Shown here: piece by piece, positions 37,188 to 46,255 of the stretch
Layout of the letters: the number at the start of each line of letters is the position of its first letter
Numbering within the stretch: position 1 is the first letter of the stretch
NCBI RefSeq assembly: GCF_014323665.1
Contig: NZ_JABVEB010000004.1
Span: 62,001-126,000, forward strand
Source of the DNA: Actinomadura sp. HBU206391
Lineage (GTDB): Bacteria; Actinomycetota; Actinomycetes; Streptosporangiales; Streptosporangiaceae
DNA: 64,000 nt
Direction of reading: 5' to 3'
Notes under the pieces: model-generated
Databases searched by the model: none
The model's input: only the letters and a program-made list of their open reading frames with translations
What the model was told of the DNA's origin: nothing
Position numbers and translations under genes: made by a program

Positions 37188-37607
37188 ATGAAGCGTCGCA
37201 GCCGCGGCGCCTGGCGCTTGGTGGCAGCGCTGTCCCTGGCGTTCGGCGGCCTCGTGCTCCCGGCGGCGCCGGCCAATGCCGGCGGAAGCTGCAGCTTCGG
37301 TTGCTCAGAGACCCACAACATCTCTCCGTACGGCGTACTCGCAGGCCGGGACTGGTGTACGGACTCGATCTGCCCGGGAAGCCAGACCATGTCCATCTAC
37401 ACGGGTGGTAAGACGCCCCAGAACGAAGACTGGGACGGATTCCGCGTCGACGCCGGCTGGTGCTACACCGTGCAGTGGTGGGTCTATGGCCTACCCGCCG
37501 AAGACCTTGTCCACTACGACCAGCGAGGTAGGGGCTCCCGGTGGATCCAGGTCCACAACTACGAGACCGCCGTGGTGATCAGACAAAGCACCGGCGCCTG
37601 CCTTTGA
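37188..37607 (+). CDS. Small secreted Cys-rich protein
   Basis: The 139-aa product has a Sec signal (MKRRSRGAWRLVAALSLAFG, cleavage after ANA near residue 32) and a mature part with six Cys in the pattern CxxxxC, CxxxxxC, C, C (SCSFGCSE, WCTDSICP, GWCYT and the terminal GACL). It is rich in Trp and Gly. ATG at 37188 is chosen for the signal peptide; an in-frame ATG at 37164 is also possible. No family was recognised, but a decayed copy at 48263-48540 and a 3' scrap at 39314-39347 show it belongs to a locally duplicated family. Confidence 0.82.
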   Translation: MKRRSRGAWRLVAALSLAFGGLVLPAAPANAGGSCSFGCSETHNISPYGVLAGRDWCTDSICPGSQTMSIYTGGKTPQNEDWDGFRVDAGWCYTVQWWVYGLPAEDLVHYDQRGRGSRWIQVHNYETAVVIRQSTGACL

Positions 37608-37638
37608 TGACCAGGCAGAGGGCTTCTGTGCTTGACGA

Positions 37639-38523
37639 CTAGACCCGCTGCTTCGGCACCTTTCCGTCCTCGTCGAGCACACCTTCCACTTCGTGGTCGC
37701 GGGCGGCGTCTTGTGCCGCCGCCACGCTCGTTGTGATCCGTACGAACGAGGCCAGTTCCGGGGAGCGGCGGTCCGCGGCCCAGGCGATGAGCAGCCGCGT
37801 CGGTGCCGCGTCGATCACCGGTACGCAGGCGACGTCACGGCGGAGCAGGTGCCGCAGCGACGTCGGCAACAGGGCCGCCGCCCGCCCGAGTGCCACCAAC
37901 TGCATCGCCTCCGACGGGTTGGCCGCCAGCCGCTCAGCGGGCAGGAGTTCGCCGTCGAGATCGGCGAGGCTCACCTGCGGCGCGGCGGCGAGCCGGTGGC
38001 CGACCGGCAGCGCGACGACCTGGTCTTCGACCAGTAGCACCTCGCTGTCGAGTCCGTCGAGGTCCGCCTGGTGCCCGTGCACGAACGCCACGTCGGCCGC
38101 CCCGCTGCGGAGCAGCCCCGGCTGCTCTCCGGCACCACAGGTGCGCACGTCGACCTCGACGGCGTCCGGCTCGTCGCGGAAGGACTGGAGGATCGCCGGC
38201 AGCAGTCCGGCGTCGCTGCCCGGTTTCATGACGAGCGTGAGACTCGACCTGGGCACGGCCGCCTTCCGCGTACGCGCCACCGCCGCGTCGATCGCCTCGA
38301 GCACCCGGCGCGCTTCCCGCAGCAGTTCCTCGCCCGCCGGGGTGAGCGACACCCGACGGCTGGTGCGTTCCAGCAGCACGACGCCGAGCCTGCGCTCCAG
38401 CCGGCTGATCGCCCGAGACAGCGGCGGCTGGGCGATGCCCAGGCGCTCGGCGGCACGTCCGAAGTGACACGTTTCGGCGACCGCGACGAAGTACGTCAGC
38501 TCCCGCGTCTCCAACCGATCCAT
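37639..38523 (-). CDS. LysR-family transcriptional regulator
   Basis: The 294-aa protein has an N-terminal winged HTH (RELTYFVAVAETCHFGRAAE, QPPLSRAISRLERRLGVVLL) and an effector domain with VMKPGSDAGLLPAILQSF, GAADVAFVHG and a C-terminal LLIAWAADRRSPELASF. The ATG at 38521-38523 begins the HTH. The gene is divergent from the SDR at 38593, separated by only 69 bp, which points to direct control of that SDR. Confidence 0.95.
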   Translation of the reverse strand: MDRLETRELTYFVAVAETCHFGRAAERLGIAQPPLSRAISRLERRLGVVLLERTSRRVSLTPAGEELLREARRVLEAIDAAVARTRKAAVPRSSLTLVMKPGSDAGLLPAILQSFRDEPDAVEVDVRTCGAGEQPGLLRSGAADVAFVHGHQADLDGLDSEVLLVEDQVVALPVGHRLAAAPQVSLADLDGELLPAERLAANPSEAMQLVALGRAAALLPTSLRHLLRRDVACVPVIDAAPTRLLIAWAADRRSPELASFVRITTSVAAAQDAARDHEVEGVLDEDGKVPKQRV

Positions 38524-38592
38524 ACCTCCACGGTATGCGTGCCCGACCCGATCGGTGTTGGTCGCCGGCCCCGCCGATGGTGTGGTTTCCAC

Positions 38593-39318
38593 ATGACCAC
38601 CATCGCACTCGTCACCGGCGCCAACCGGGGCATCGGCAACGCGATCGCCGAGCAACTCGCCGGCCTCGGCACGACCGTCCTCGTCGCCGGCCGCGACCTC
38701 GCCCGCTGCAGCGACGCCGCAGCGGCGATCGGCCCAGGTGCCCATCCGGTCCTGCTGGACGTCACCGTGCAGGCCACCGTCGACACCGCGGCCGACCTGG
38801 TACGTGAACGTTTCGGCCGCCTCGACATCCTGGTCAACAACGCCGGTATCAGCGGCCGGATCGGCGTCACGCCAAGCGCGGCCGACATCGATGACGTACA
38901 TGCCGTCTTCGACACCAACGTATTCGGCGTCATCAAGGTCACCAACGCGATGCTTCCGCTGCTGCTGCGATCCCCGGCCGGCCGGGTCGTCAACGTCAGC
39001 AGCAGCGTCGGCTCGATGACCCGGATGAGCGACCCGGCCCACTACTTCGCGGCGCTGCCGGCCATGGCGTCGTACCCACCGGCGAAGTCGGCGCTCAACT
39101 CACTGACCGTGCAGTACGCCAAGGAGCTCCGAGCGCGCGGCATCCTCGTCAACGCCGCCGACCCGGGCGCCTGCGCCACTGACTTCACCCGACCGCTCGG
39201 CATCACCATCGACCGCACGGCCGACCAAGGCGCCGCCATCGCCGTACGCCTGGCGACGCTGCCCGCCGACGGGCCAACTGGCCGCCTGTTCAACGACGAC
39301 GGCCCGATTCCCTGGTGA
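38593..39318 (+). CDS. SDR-family oxidoreductase
   Basis: The 241-aa protein has TGANRGIG at residues 8-15, NNAGISG, VNVSSSVGSM and the catalytic Y161/K165 (YPPAK), ending GRLFNDDGPIPW, a typical C-terminus for this SDR group. ATG at 38593. Immediately at its stop codon the DNA turns into the last 33 bp of the Cys-rich secreted-protein family, so a recombination joint lies exactly at the gene's end. Paired with the divergent LysR at 37639-38523. Confidence 0.95.
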   Translation: MTTIALVTGANRGIGNAIAEQLAGLGTTVLVAGRDLARCSDAAAAIGPGAHPVLLDVTVQATVDTAADLVRERFGRLDILVNNAGISGRIGVTPSAADIDDVHAVFDTNVFGVIKVTNAMLPLLLRSPAGRVVNVSSSVGSMTRMSDPAHYFAALPAMASYPPAKSALNSLTVQYAKELRARGILVNAADPGACATDFTRPLGITIDRTADQGAAIAVRLATLPADGPTGRLFNDDGPIPW

Positions 39319-39347
39319 ACAAGCAGAGCACCGGCGCCTGTCTGTGA
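39314..39347 (+). repeat. 3' scrap of the Cys-rich secreted-protein gene family
   Basis: The sequence GTGAACAAGCAGAGC followed by ACCGGCGCCTGTCTGTGA encodes VNKQSTGACL and a stop, matching the ends of the copies at 37188-37607 (IRQSTGACL) and 48263-48540 (VNKQSAG). It is joined directly to the stop of the SDR gene. Confidence 0.65.
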
Positions 39348-39459
39348 CCGAGGAAAGCGCCTCTGCTCGCCCGTTCTCTCGTGCGTCCGGCGGCGAACAA
39401 CTGCATGATCACGGCGGTGAGGAGGGCCGGCGGCCGAGATGTCCCCAGCAGATCACGAT

Positions 39460-39625
39460 ATGCGTTGGAAGGTGACGCCCTCCTCGCGGAGCAGAATGCG
39501 CAGGCCCTCGTGGCTGATGTCGTCGACCACCCCCTCGGCGACCAGGAAGTCGGCCAGCTTGGCCAGGCTCCAACCCGTTCAGCCACCCGCACAGACTGGC
39601 CGCGGCACACCGTCTGGGCCGGCAC
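39460..39625 (-). pseudogene. IS630-type transposase, N-terminal remnant
   Basis: The minus frame reads WSLAKLADFLVAEGVVDDIS followed by HEGLRILLREEGVTFQRI, the helix-turn-helix part of actinomycete IS630 transposases (the usual continuation, a KxWK-type motif, is lost at a stop). Neither ends nor catalytic DDE residues remain. The rest of 39348-39845 shows no gene. Confidence 0.7.
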
Positions 39626-39845
39626 CCAGACGGCGCATCATTCGCCTCATCGAACGCAGCGGACACCGTCGAAGCGCCACGGAAAAGATTGCATCTCGCG
39701 GGTGCTCTCTTGCTCCGTGGATGTGGAACCGGAGGAGGCCCCATCATCCCGGCTCAGAGGGCACCCGCGTCTTCATGTCCATGCCCCAGCGACTGCTCGG
39801 TGGATCGAGCTTTGTCCTGGAGCGGGTCGTTCCCGGATGCGGAGT

Positions 39846-41186
39846 TCAGCGGAAGCGCGGGTCGTTCCCCGCGCGGGTGTCGACGGTCAGGGACATCGCG
39901 CGGGCGATATCGCCCCAGGAGATGTAGGAGAAGTTCGTGGCGTCGCGGTCGGCGTCCACGTCGGGCCCGGTCTCGGGCTCGTCGTGCGAGACGAGGAGGC
40001 CCTGCCGGTAGTCGCCAACGGGACGGTTCGTCACGGCGAGCCCGTCGGAGCCGTTGATGTCGTCGACCCCGCCGACGCCCTTGACGCGGAAACTCCCCAA
40101 CGCACGGTTCACGCCTTGGCGCTCGTAGACCGCGAACGTGTCGTCACCTTGGCTCGACACGAGCACGTACCCGGTCGAGCCGGGCCCGTAGTAGATGTCG
40201 ACGCCCTCGGCGTCAGCGGTGAGCAGCTTGCCGCCATAGCCCTTGGCGTTCGGGTCGACCGGCCGGCACTCCTCGGTCTCGCTGTCGAAGACGTCGTGGA
40301 TCCCGAAGTCCTTGACCCGGTCGAGGAGCTTCGGCCGGCTGCCCGAGCCGAGCGGCAGCTGCAGCCGCCACAGGCCGACGTCCTCCTGTGCGGCGTACAG
40401 TACGCCCGACGCCTGGTCCACCGCGACGCCCTCGAGTTGGGGCAGCACGCCCGGCTCCTCGCAGGGAACCCAGGTCGTCCCGTCCGGCAACGGGAAGGTG
40501 CCCGGCATGGTGAGCCGCCGGATGCCCGTGTAGCCGAGCTTGCCGCCGGTCTCGACGATCCGCGCGGTCGCGATGGTGGTCGCCCCCTCCTGGGTGACGA
40601 CGGCGTACGTCTCGCCAGGCCGCGGCTGCCAGATGGCGAGGCCGTACGCGGTGTGCTCCTCGTCGACGGCCTCACGGTCGGGGTTGAAGAGGAAGCTCTG
40701 GTCGGCCGCGGTGACCTCGGTCAGCGGGGTACGCGCCGCCGTGCCGGCCGAGTCGATGACGAAGAAGCGGAGCTGGTCGTTGTAGCGGTCCGAGACGACG
40801 GCGACGTCGACCTTGCGACCCGCCAGGCTGACGCCGTACGCGATGTCGACGTTGTTGTAGCGACCCACTGCGGTGTCGACCCGCGGCGCCTCGGTGGCGG
40901 GCAGCGACTGGAGCTCGCGCGAGCCCCTGTCATAGACGCGGAGGCCGCCCTCCTTGGCCGTCACGATCACCAGCGACTTTCGGGAGTCCGCCGGGTGGAC
41001 CCAGATGGCCGGGTCGTCACCGGACGCGTTCCCGCCGGCCTCGTCGTCGTACAGGATCGGGGTCTCGTTGTCCGTGGTCACGACCGCGGGCTGCCCGGTG
41101 GCGGCGCGGACGCCCGCGTGGGGTGGGGCGAGCAGCGCGGCGACGACTGCGCCCACAGTCACTGCGGCATTCAGTGTGTACTTCAT
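39846..41186 (-). CDS. Secreted beta-propeller phytase
   Basis: The 446-aa product has a signal peptide (MKYTLNAAVTVGAVVAALLA, cleavage near AHA/VRA at about 28) and the full 3-phytase beta-propeller: NASGDDPAIWVHPADSRKSL, VDTAVGRYNNVDIAYGV, DREAVDEEHTAYGLAIW, VPCEEPGVLPQLEGVAVDQ, GKLLTADAEGVDIYYG, GSDGLAVTN and a DGLA-type calcium-binding loop. It should release phosphate from phytate outside the cell. The ATG at 41184-41186 starts the signal. No phosphate-box sequence was seen upstream. Confidence 0.95.
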   Translation of the reverse strand: MKYTLNAAVTVGAVVAALLAPPHAGVRAATGQPAVVTTDNETPILYDDEAGGNASGDDPAIWVHPADSRKSLVIVTAKEGGLRVYDRGSRELQSLPATEAPRVDTAVGRYNNVDIAYGVSLAGRKVDVAVVSDRYNDQLRFFVIDSAGTAARTPLTEVTAADQSFLFNPDREAVDEEHTAYGLAIWQPRPGETYAVVTQEGATTIATARIVETGGKLGYTGIRRLTMPGTFPLPDGTTWVPCEEPGVLPQLEGVAVDQASGVLYAAQEDVGLWRLQLPLGSGSRPKLLDRVKDFGIHDVFDSETEECRPVDPNAKGYGGKLLTADAEGVDIYYGPGSTGYVLVSSQGDDTFAVYERQGVNRALGSFRVKGVGGVDDINGSDGLAVTNRPVGDYRQGLLVSHDEPETGPDVDADRDATNFSYISWGDIARAMSLTVDTRAGNDPRFR

Positions 41187-41412
41187 GGCCGCAACCCTGT
41201 GGCACCAAGATTGCCGCCGATATGACCGGCGGTGGCCATAGGTAAAATCATGACCGAGAACGCCCGAATACCGCATCCTCGGCATCGCTGGACCGCGTCC
41301 GAGGCCCTCGGAGTCGATGGAGCCGTACCCCGACGGCTCCGTGTGACCTCTGCTTCGTCGTTCCGCAGAGCATGCTGGAAGTTCGCGGAGCGCCCACGCG
41401 TTCCCTCCCTGT

Positions 41413-41778
41413 ATGAGGATCAGTGAAGCCTCGAGGGCAAGCGGCGCGAGTGCGAGGTCGTTGCGGTACTACGAGGCTGAAGGCTTGATCGTCCCTGGTC
41501 GTTGCGGCAATGGATACCGCGACTACTGCCGGTCCACCATCGACCGGGTCCTCGCCATTCGCTCGCTGCTGGAGTCCGGGCTGCCCGTGAGGCTGATCAG
41601 GGAAATCCTGCCCCACCTCACCGACCGACCGGACGCCGGCGCGAACCTGCTGTGCGCGGAGTTCCTTCACGAGGTGCAGAGCCATCGCGATCGGCTCGCT
41701 CAACGCATCGCCGTGCTCAGCGCCCAGCACGCGGCGCTCGACGCCTACCTGCGAGATGCTCGCCACACTGGTCGATGA
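41413..41778 (+). CDS. MerR-family transcriptional regulator
   Basis: This 121-aa protein has the MerR winged HTH (MRISEASRASGASARSLRYY, EAEGLIVPGRCGNGYRDY, IDRVLAIRSLLESGLPVRLI) and the dimerising coiled coil (HEVQSHRDRLAQRIAVLSAQ). It lacks Cys ligands for a metal, so it is more likely a redox or organic-effector sensor. It is followed 46 bp later by a quinone oxidoreductase gene; the gap contains GCACTTGACCTTGACGCAAG and CTACCTT, a plausible MerR-type promoter with a long spacer. Confidence 0.93.
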   Translation: MRISEASRASGASARSLRYYEAEGLIVPGRCGNGYRDYCRSTIDRVLAIRSLLESGLPVRLIREILPHLTDRPDAGANLLCAEFLHEVQSHRDRLAQRIAVLSAQHAALDAYLRDARHTGR

Positions 41779-41824
41779 CCGCACTTGACCTTGACGCAAG
41801 TGTGAGACTCCTACCTTCCTGTGC

Positions 41825-42841
41825 ATGGAGATCAATGACCAGCACCACACCGCTGAGCAGACGATGCGGGCACTGGTCCAGCGGTCGCACCGCGGGCCGA
41901 AGGATCTGATCCTCACAACCGGCCGACGCCGCCCCACCCCGGGTCCGGGCGAGTACCTGATCCGAGTCGGCGCTGCCGGGGTCAACTTCGCGGACGTCAT
42001 GCAGGCGCACGGAATCTACGGAGGAGGACCCCAGGCCCCCTACGTGGCGGGCTTCGAAGCGGCGGGCGAAATCGTGAGCGTCGGCCTGGACGTCGAGAGC
42101 CCCTTCCAGGTCGGCACGCACGTGATCGGAGCCGGCCCAGGTGCCTTCGCGGAGTACATGGCGATGCCGGCCGCGGGTGCGCTTCCCGTCCCGACCGGCT
42201 GGAGGGACGCCGAAGCCCTCGGCCTGGTGCTGAACTGGGCGACCGCTCTGGCGGCGCTGAGGCCGCTGGGCGAAATCGAAACAGGCGACGTGGTGCTCAT
42301 TCATGCCGCGGCAGGAGGAGTGGGTCAGGCCGCCGTCCGCCTGGCCCGGCACTACGGTGCGCGAGTGATCGCCACGGCGTCACCGGCCAAGCATGACACC
42401 GTCAGAGCGCTCGGCGTCGACGAGGTCCTGGACAGCACACGCCGCGATCTGGCCGAGGAGATCACTCGCCTGACCGGTGGTGTCGATCTCGTCCTCGAGT
42501 CCGTGGGACGCGCGACCTTCAACGTCAGCCTGTCGGTCACCAGGCCCTTCATCGGACGAGTCGTCGTGTTCGGTGCCGCTTCCGGCGACGCCGGCCTGAC
42601 CACCCACGACCTGGTCTTCAACCACCAGGTGCAGGTCAAAGGCCTGCACATCGGTGCGCTGGCGGCCGCTGCGCCGTCGATCTACCGATCGTTGCTCGTC
42701 GAGATCGAAGCGCTCATCGCCGAAGGCGTGTACCCGCCCGGCGCCCCCCAGGCCCACCCCCTCGCCGAGGGGCCGGCGGTGCTCCAGGAACTCGAGGCGG
42801 GCAAGACCCGCGGCAAGCACGCACTCGATCCGTGGCGTTAG
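41825..42841 (+). CDS. NADPH:quinone oxidoreductase (zinc-independent MDR family)
   Basis: This 338-aa medium-chain reductase has GroES-like N-terminal part (RVGAAGVNFADVMQAHGIYG, YVAGFEAAGEIVSVG), the Rossmann loop IHAAAGGVGQAAVRLARHYG, and a C-terminal HPLAEGPAVLQELEAGKTRG. No zinc-binding Cys/His set is seen, so it belongs with quinone oxidoreductases. It is probably controlled by the MerR protein just upstream. Confidence 0.94.
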   Translation: MEINDQHHTAEQTMRALVQRSHRGPKDLILTTGRRRPTPGPGEYLIRVGAAGVNFADVMQAHGIYGGGPQAPYVAGFEAAGEIVSVGLDVESPFQVGTHVIGAGPGAFAEYMAMPAAGALPVPTGWRDAEALGLVLNWATALAALRPLGEIETGDVVLIHAAAGGVGQAAVRLARHYGARVIATASPAKHDTVRALGVDEVLDSTRRDLAEEITRLTGGVDLVLESVGRATFNVSLSVTRPFIGRVVVFGAASGDAGLTTHDLVFNHQVQVKGLHIGALAAAAPSIYRSLLVEIEALIAEGVYPPGAPQAHPLAEGPAVLQELEAGKTRGKHALDPWR

Positions 42842-42979
42842 GAACAGTCGGTGGGTCTCCGCTTGGCAACCGCGACGACATCGGCGGCCTCGTTCTCTTC
42901 GAACCGCAGTACATGAACGAGTACCTCCGCCGCGAGGATCGCAATCTGACGCTCGGCAAGGCGGTCATCCCCCGAACTG

Positions 42980-43471
42980 TTGCGGCGGAGCGTGAAAGTG
43001 GTCGTCGTCGGGCGCCACCGGGACCGTCCCCGCAAGTACCTGCCCGACGGCAGAGCCGCCGGGATCCACACGCTGCCGGACGCCGCGAACCACCACCTGT
43101 TGGCCTACCCACTGCCCGCGAGCGGCGGGTACGCCGGCGCGCATCCCGTCGTGCGACATCGCTACTCGCGCCTCGTCGACGGACCGCACGACACCGCCCT
43201 GGACCAGATCCTCGGCTCCGGGGATCCGGCGACGGTCGAGCAGAAGACGGTCGACAACGAGCTCAAGATCGAGGAGACGATCGCCGGCTTCCGCCGGGCG
43301 GGACTGAACGACGACGCGATCATCCGGCGGGTGTTCTCCGCGGAGTACGAGCCCGACGCTCCAGGCGCGTACTACTCGCACAATCTGATCCTGGTCGGCG
43401 GGCAGACGTTCGACAACGCCTCCAGGCGGTACCGCGGCTTCTTCCACGACGCCCTGGCCGCCATCGGGTAG
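42980..43471 (+). CDS. Hypothetical protein, possibly 5'-frameshifted
   Basis: The 163-aa frame has good coding character (KVVVVGRHRDRPRKYLPDGR, LDQILGSGDPATVEQKTVDN, AGFRRAGLNDDAIIRRVF, YYSHNLILVGGQTFDNASRR). No domain was recognised. Upstream, 42842-42980, another frame also looks coding (DIGGLVLFEPQYMNEYLRRE), so the true gene may have begun there and been broken by a frameshift. No ribosome site is obvious before 42980. Confidence 0.5.
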   Translation: MRRSVKVVVVGRHRDRPRKYLPDGRAAGIHTLPDAANHHLLAYPLPASGGYAGAHPVVRHRYSRLVDGPHDTALDQILGSGDPATVEQKTVDNELKIEETIAGFRRAGLNDDAIIRRVFSAEYEPDAPGAYYSHNLILVGGQTFDNASRRYRGFFHDALAAIG

Positions 43472-43563
43472 TCGCGTGCCGCCGAACCGGTCGTGATGCA
43501 TCGCATCCTCAACGCCGATCCCTGAGACAGCGGTCCGCGTGCTCAAAACGCTGGTGCTACCAG

Positions 43564-44155
43564 TCAGCCGGGCAACCGCCGAGAGACCGGATCTTCCTGA
43601 TCAGGGGACGAAAGGCGTGCCATTTCGTCGTCGGAAAGCCGCAGTGCGCCTGCGGCCACGTTCTGGGCGAGGTGGTCCGGGTTGCCGGTACCCGGGATGG
43701 CCAGCACATGTGGCCCCTGCTGCAGTGTCCAGGCCACTCGGACCTGGGCGGCCGTCGCGCCGCGTGCGCGTGCGACGGCAAGCACCCGTGCTCTCCTCGA
43801 CCTGACCGCGCAGTTGCGCGGGTGTGGCCCACCACCACTCACCGGAGGGATCCCGGCCGGGCCAGACCTTGGTGGCGATGACCAGATCCTCGGGGTACGG
43901 CGCCAACGCTCTGTTGATGAGCTCGTTCGCCGAGCGCAGCGAGGAGAAGTAGAACGCGGCCGTGTCGATGTGATTGACGCCGAGTTCGACCGCGCGCCGG
44001 AGCACGCTGATCGACCGTTCGCGGTCGCTCGGCGTGCCGAGGTCGAAGGCGGCGCTACCCGTGAGGCGCATCGCGCCGAATCCGATGCGATTGACCGTCA
44101 GGTCACCGAGCTTCCAGGTACCCGCATCCGCCGCATTCCTGCTGAATGAGGTCAT
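43564..44155 (-). pseudogene. Aldo/keto reductase with internal deletion and frameshift
   Basis: The N-terminal third (LGDLTVNRIGFGAMRLTGSA, NHIDTAAFYFSSLRSANELI) contains the D of the catalytic tetrad and Y; it ends at GQVEES and then, in another frame, comes the C-terminal part (VLAVARARGATAAQVRVAWT, LAIPGTGNPDHLAQNVAAGA). About 110 central residues with the catalytic Lys and His strands are missing. The gene is dead. Confidence 0.85.
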
Positions 44156-44257
44156 ACCGAATCTCCTTGGCGAGAAGGGCGGATCTTAGGCGCACGCGAC
44201 CGGCACCGGTCAGCACCGGAGCGGCCGGAGCGTGGAGTCCGCCTGCGGCTAGGCGGC

Positions 44258-44370
44258 TAGGGCGTGGTCGTTTGCGGTGTGGGCGGCACGAAGGCCGATC
44301 AGGTACCAGCATTGCGCATCGCCGTCGCGCCCGCTGTCATGGGCCATGAACCCGGCGGTCTGTGCGAGCT
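44258..44370 (-). pseudogene. Internal fragment of the TPR regulator at 61189-62721
   Basis: 113 bp match 61827-61940 with very few differences (encoding AQTAGFMAHDSGRDGDAQ, then WYLIGLRAAHTANDHAL). Both its edges are abrupt: on the left the tandem GGCTA motif, on the right the DUF6223-like tail at 44372. Confidence 0.85.
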
Positions 44371-44371
44371 G

Positions 44372-44419
44372 CCGGCCCGCTCCCGCCGCACCGACTGACC
44401 CGGCCATGGTGCCGGGTCA
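44372..44419 (+). repeat. Inverted copy of the 3' end and terminator of the gene at 2264
   Basis: About 46 bp (GCCCGCTCCCGCCG... through the TGACCCGGC/GCCGGGTCA hairpin) are the reverse complement of 2242-2287 with two mismatches. It is joined directly to the XRE fragment. The DNA from 44420 to 44543 holds nothing I can identify. Confidence 0.75.
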
Positions 44420-44543
44420 GTGCCCGTTGTGATTCCTCCGGCGGCGCTGAGACAGTGGTTCGAGCGGGATCGGCCGCCCTCACCGGCGGTACGGGCCAAG
44501 CGGCCACCGGTGAGCCCGCCGCCCGCTGGTCGATGAAGAAGAC

Positions 44544-46118
44544 CTATGGCCGCATGCCGGAGCATCGGCCCCAGGACAGTCGACCGCTCTCGAAGTAGAC
44601 GGCCACGTTGGCGCCGCATGCGGGATCCATGAGGACCGACCCGTGCACGTCGTCGTCGACGGTCAGGACCGCACCGCCGATGATCTCCTGCATCTCGGTC
44701 GTCCATGTGTAGGGGGACATGGTCTCGTGGAGGTGCCCGGACATCTGCAACGAGGTGCCGGTGTCGCGTACCCGGGTGTCGGTCACCGGCAACGTCCAGC
44801 CGGCGCAGCCGACCATGGCGGAGAACTTGCCGAAGTCGCCGGTGAGGGGGTTGCGCTCGAGCCGCTGCCGCCAGGCCGACCACACGGAGGCGAAGTCGCG
44901 GAGGCCGGTGTCCTCGTTGCAGAACGTGGCCCGGTTCATGGTCTGGTTGAACTCTTCTGGCGCGTCCGGTGGGATCTCCACCGGGTTGCCGGTGTAGATC
45001 TGCTTGAGCGCGGGCGGGGCGGCAGAGCCTGGAGTGTCGCGCAGCTCGTACAGCTCGCGCAGTGCCGTGGCGGTCAGGGGCCAGTCAAGGCTGGTCTGGG
45101 CGCACAGCATGCCGATGGTGCCGCCTGTGACGGGGATGTCGAGATCGGTGAAGGTTCTGGGGTCGGCTTCGTAGTGGCGCCGCAGGGCCAGCAGCGTGTC
45201 CTGCACCGCCTCGCCGGAGGTGCCGAACCCGTACGTGGCATGGCGCTCAGCCATCCAGTCGGCCATGCGGCGGCAGTTCCGCTCGGTCGCCTCGGCACGG
45301 CCCTGCTCGAAGGCCAGGGTGCTGAAGCGGGGGATGGCGATGCTGTCCAGCCACATGCGGCCCACCGTGTGCGGGAACATGCTGCGGTAGACGGCACCCA
45401 GCCAGGTGCCCCAGGACAGGGCGAGGAAGTTGAGCTTGCGTTCGCCCAGCGCCGCCCTGATCCGGTCCATGTCCCTGGCGATGTTGGCCGTGGTGAGCTG
45501 ACCGAGGAACTGCGGGTCGTGGCGTGAACAAGCCTGATTGCCCGCGACCTCCTGCTGGTAGATCTGCCTGGCCGCTTCTTCGGTCAGTGGGCCGGGCGCC
45601 GGCTTTCCGCCCGTACTTGCGCCCTTGCCCTCATCTGCGGGCGGGCAGTCGACCTTGTCGCTGTTACCTACGCCGCGCGGATCGAAGCCGATCAGGTCGT
45701 AGCGATGGTTGAGCCTGGCGTTCGCCGAGTTCATCATGACGTGGTCGATCGGCATCAGGTAACCGGCCCCGCCGGGGCCGCCGGAGTTCAGCGCCAAAGC
45801 ACCGAGGCGGCGTGACGGGTCGGCGGCCTTGAGCCGGGTGACCGCGATGGTGATCTTCTTGTCACGAGGCCGGCGGTAGTCCAGCGGCACCTCCAGCGTG
45901 CCGCACTCGGTGCGGGCCAGAAGCCGCCGGAACTCCTGCGCCCGCTGCCCCTCGAGCCCTCGGCCGCGCAATACGGCGTCGGAATAGGACGGGCAGCCTT
46001 TCCACCGGATCGCCTGGGGTGGGGCAAGGTCGCGGGTCGCCGCCGATGCGGCGGTCGTCCCGGATGCCGCGAGGACGACGACGGCGCCCAGGCTGAGAAG
46101 GGATCGCATGTTGACCAT
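44544..46118 (-). CDS. Secreted alpha/beta hydrolase, TAP-like (tripeptidyl aminopeptidase type)
   Basis: The 524-aa product has a signal peptide (MRSLLSLGAVVVLAASGTTA, cleavage after ASA near 26) and an alpha/beta-hydrolase fold: oxyanion strand LALNSGGPGGAGYLM, DLIGFDPRGVGNSD, nucleophile elbow LALSWGTWLG, and a C-terminal TAP-like part with the catalytic His in MSGHLHETMSP and several Cys for disulfides. Relatives release N-terminal di- or tripeptides outside the cell. It ends beside remnants and is divergent from the two-component system at 46256. Confidence 0.92.
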   Translation of the reverse strand: MVNMRSLLSLGAVVVLAASGTTAASAATRDLAPPQAIRWKGCPSYSDAVLRGRGLEGQRAQEFRRLLARTECGTLEVPLDYRRPRDKKITIAVTRLKAADPSRRLGALALNSGGPGGAGYLMPIDHVMMNSANARLNHRYDLIGFDPRGVGNSDKVDCPPADEGKGASTGGKPAPGPLTEEAARQIYQQEVAGNQACSRHDPQFLGQLTTANIARDMDRIRAALGERKLNFLALSWGTWLGAVYRSMFPHTVGRMWLDSIAIPRFSTLAFEQGRAEATERNCRRMADWMAERHATYGFGTSGEAVQDTLLALRRHYEADPRTFTDLDIPVTGGTIGMLCAQTSLDWPLTATALRELYELRDTPGSAAPPALKQIYTGNPVEIPPDAPEEFNQTMNRATFCNEDTGLRDFASVWSAWRQRLERNPLTGDFGKFSAMVGCAGWTLPVTDTRVRDTGTSLQMSGHLHETMSPYTWTTEMQEIIGGAVLTVDDDVHGSVLMDPACGANVAVYFESGRLSWGRCSGMRP

Positions 46119-46255
46119 GGGCCTACTCTCGGCTCACCAGGCCTCCACGCACATCCGCCCCCAGATCCCACTCGGGGGGTGAAAGGTCTGTCTGCGGTTG
46201 TACGAGGATGCGACTTTAGGCAGACGCGACAGGCCGGGCCTTATGGTGAACTGCC

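Noticed and set aside
39381-41225. 614-codon plus-strand frame
   Set aside because: Antisense of the phytase gene, whose motifs and signal peptide are clear on the minus strand.
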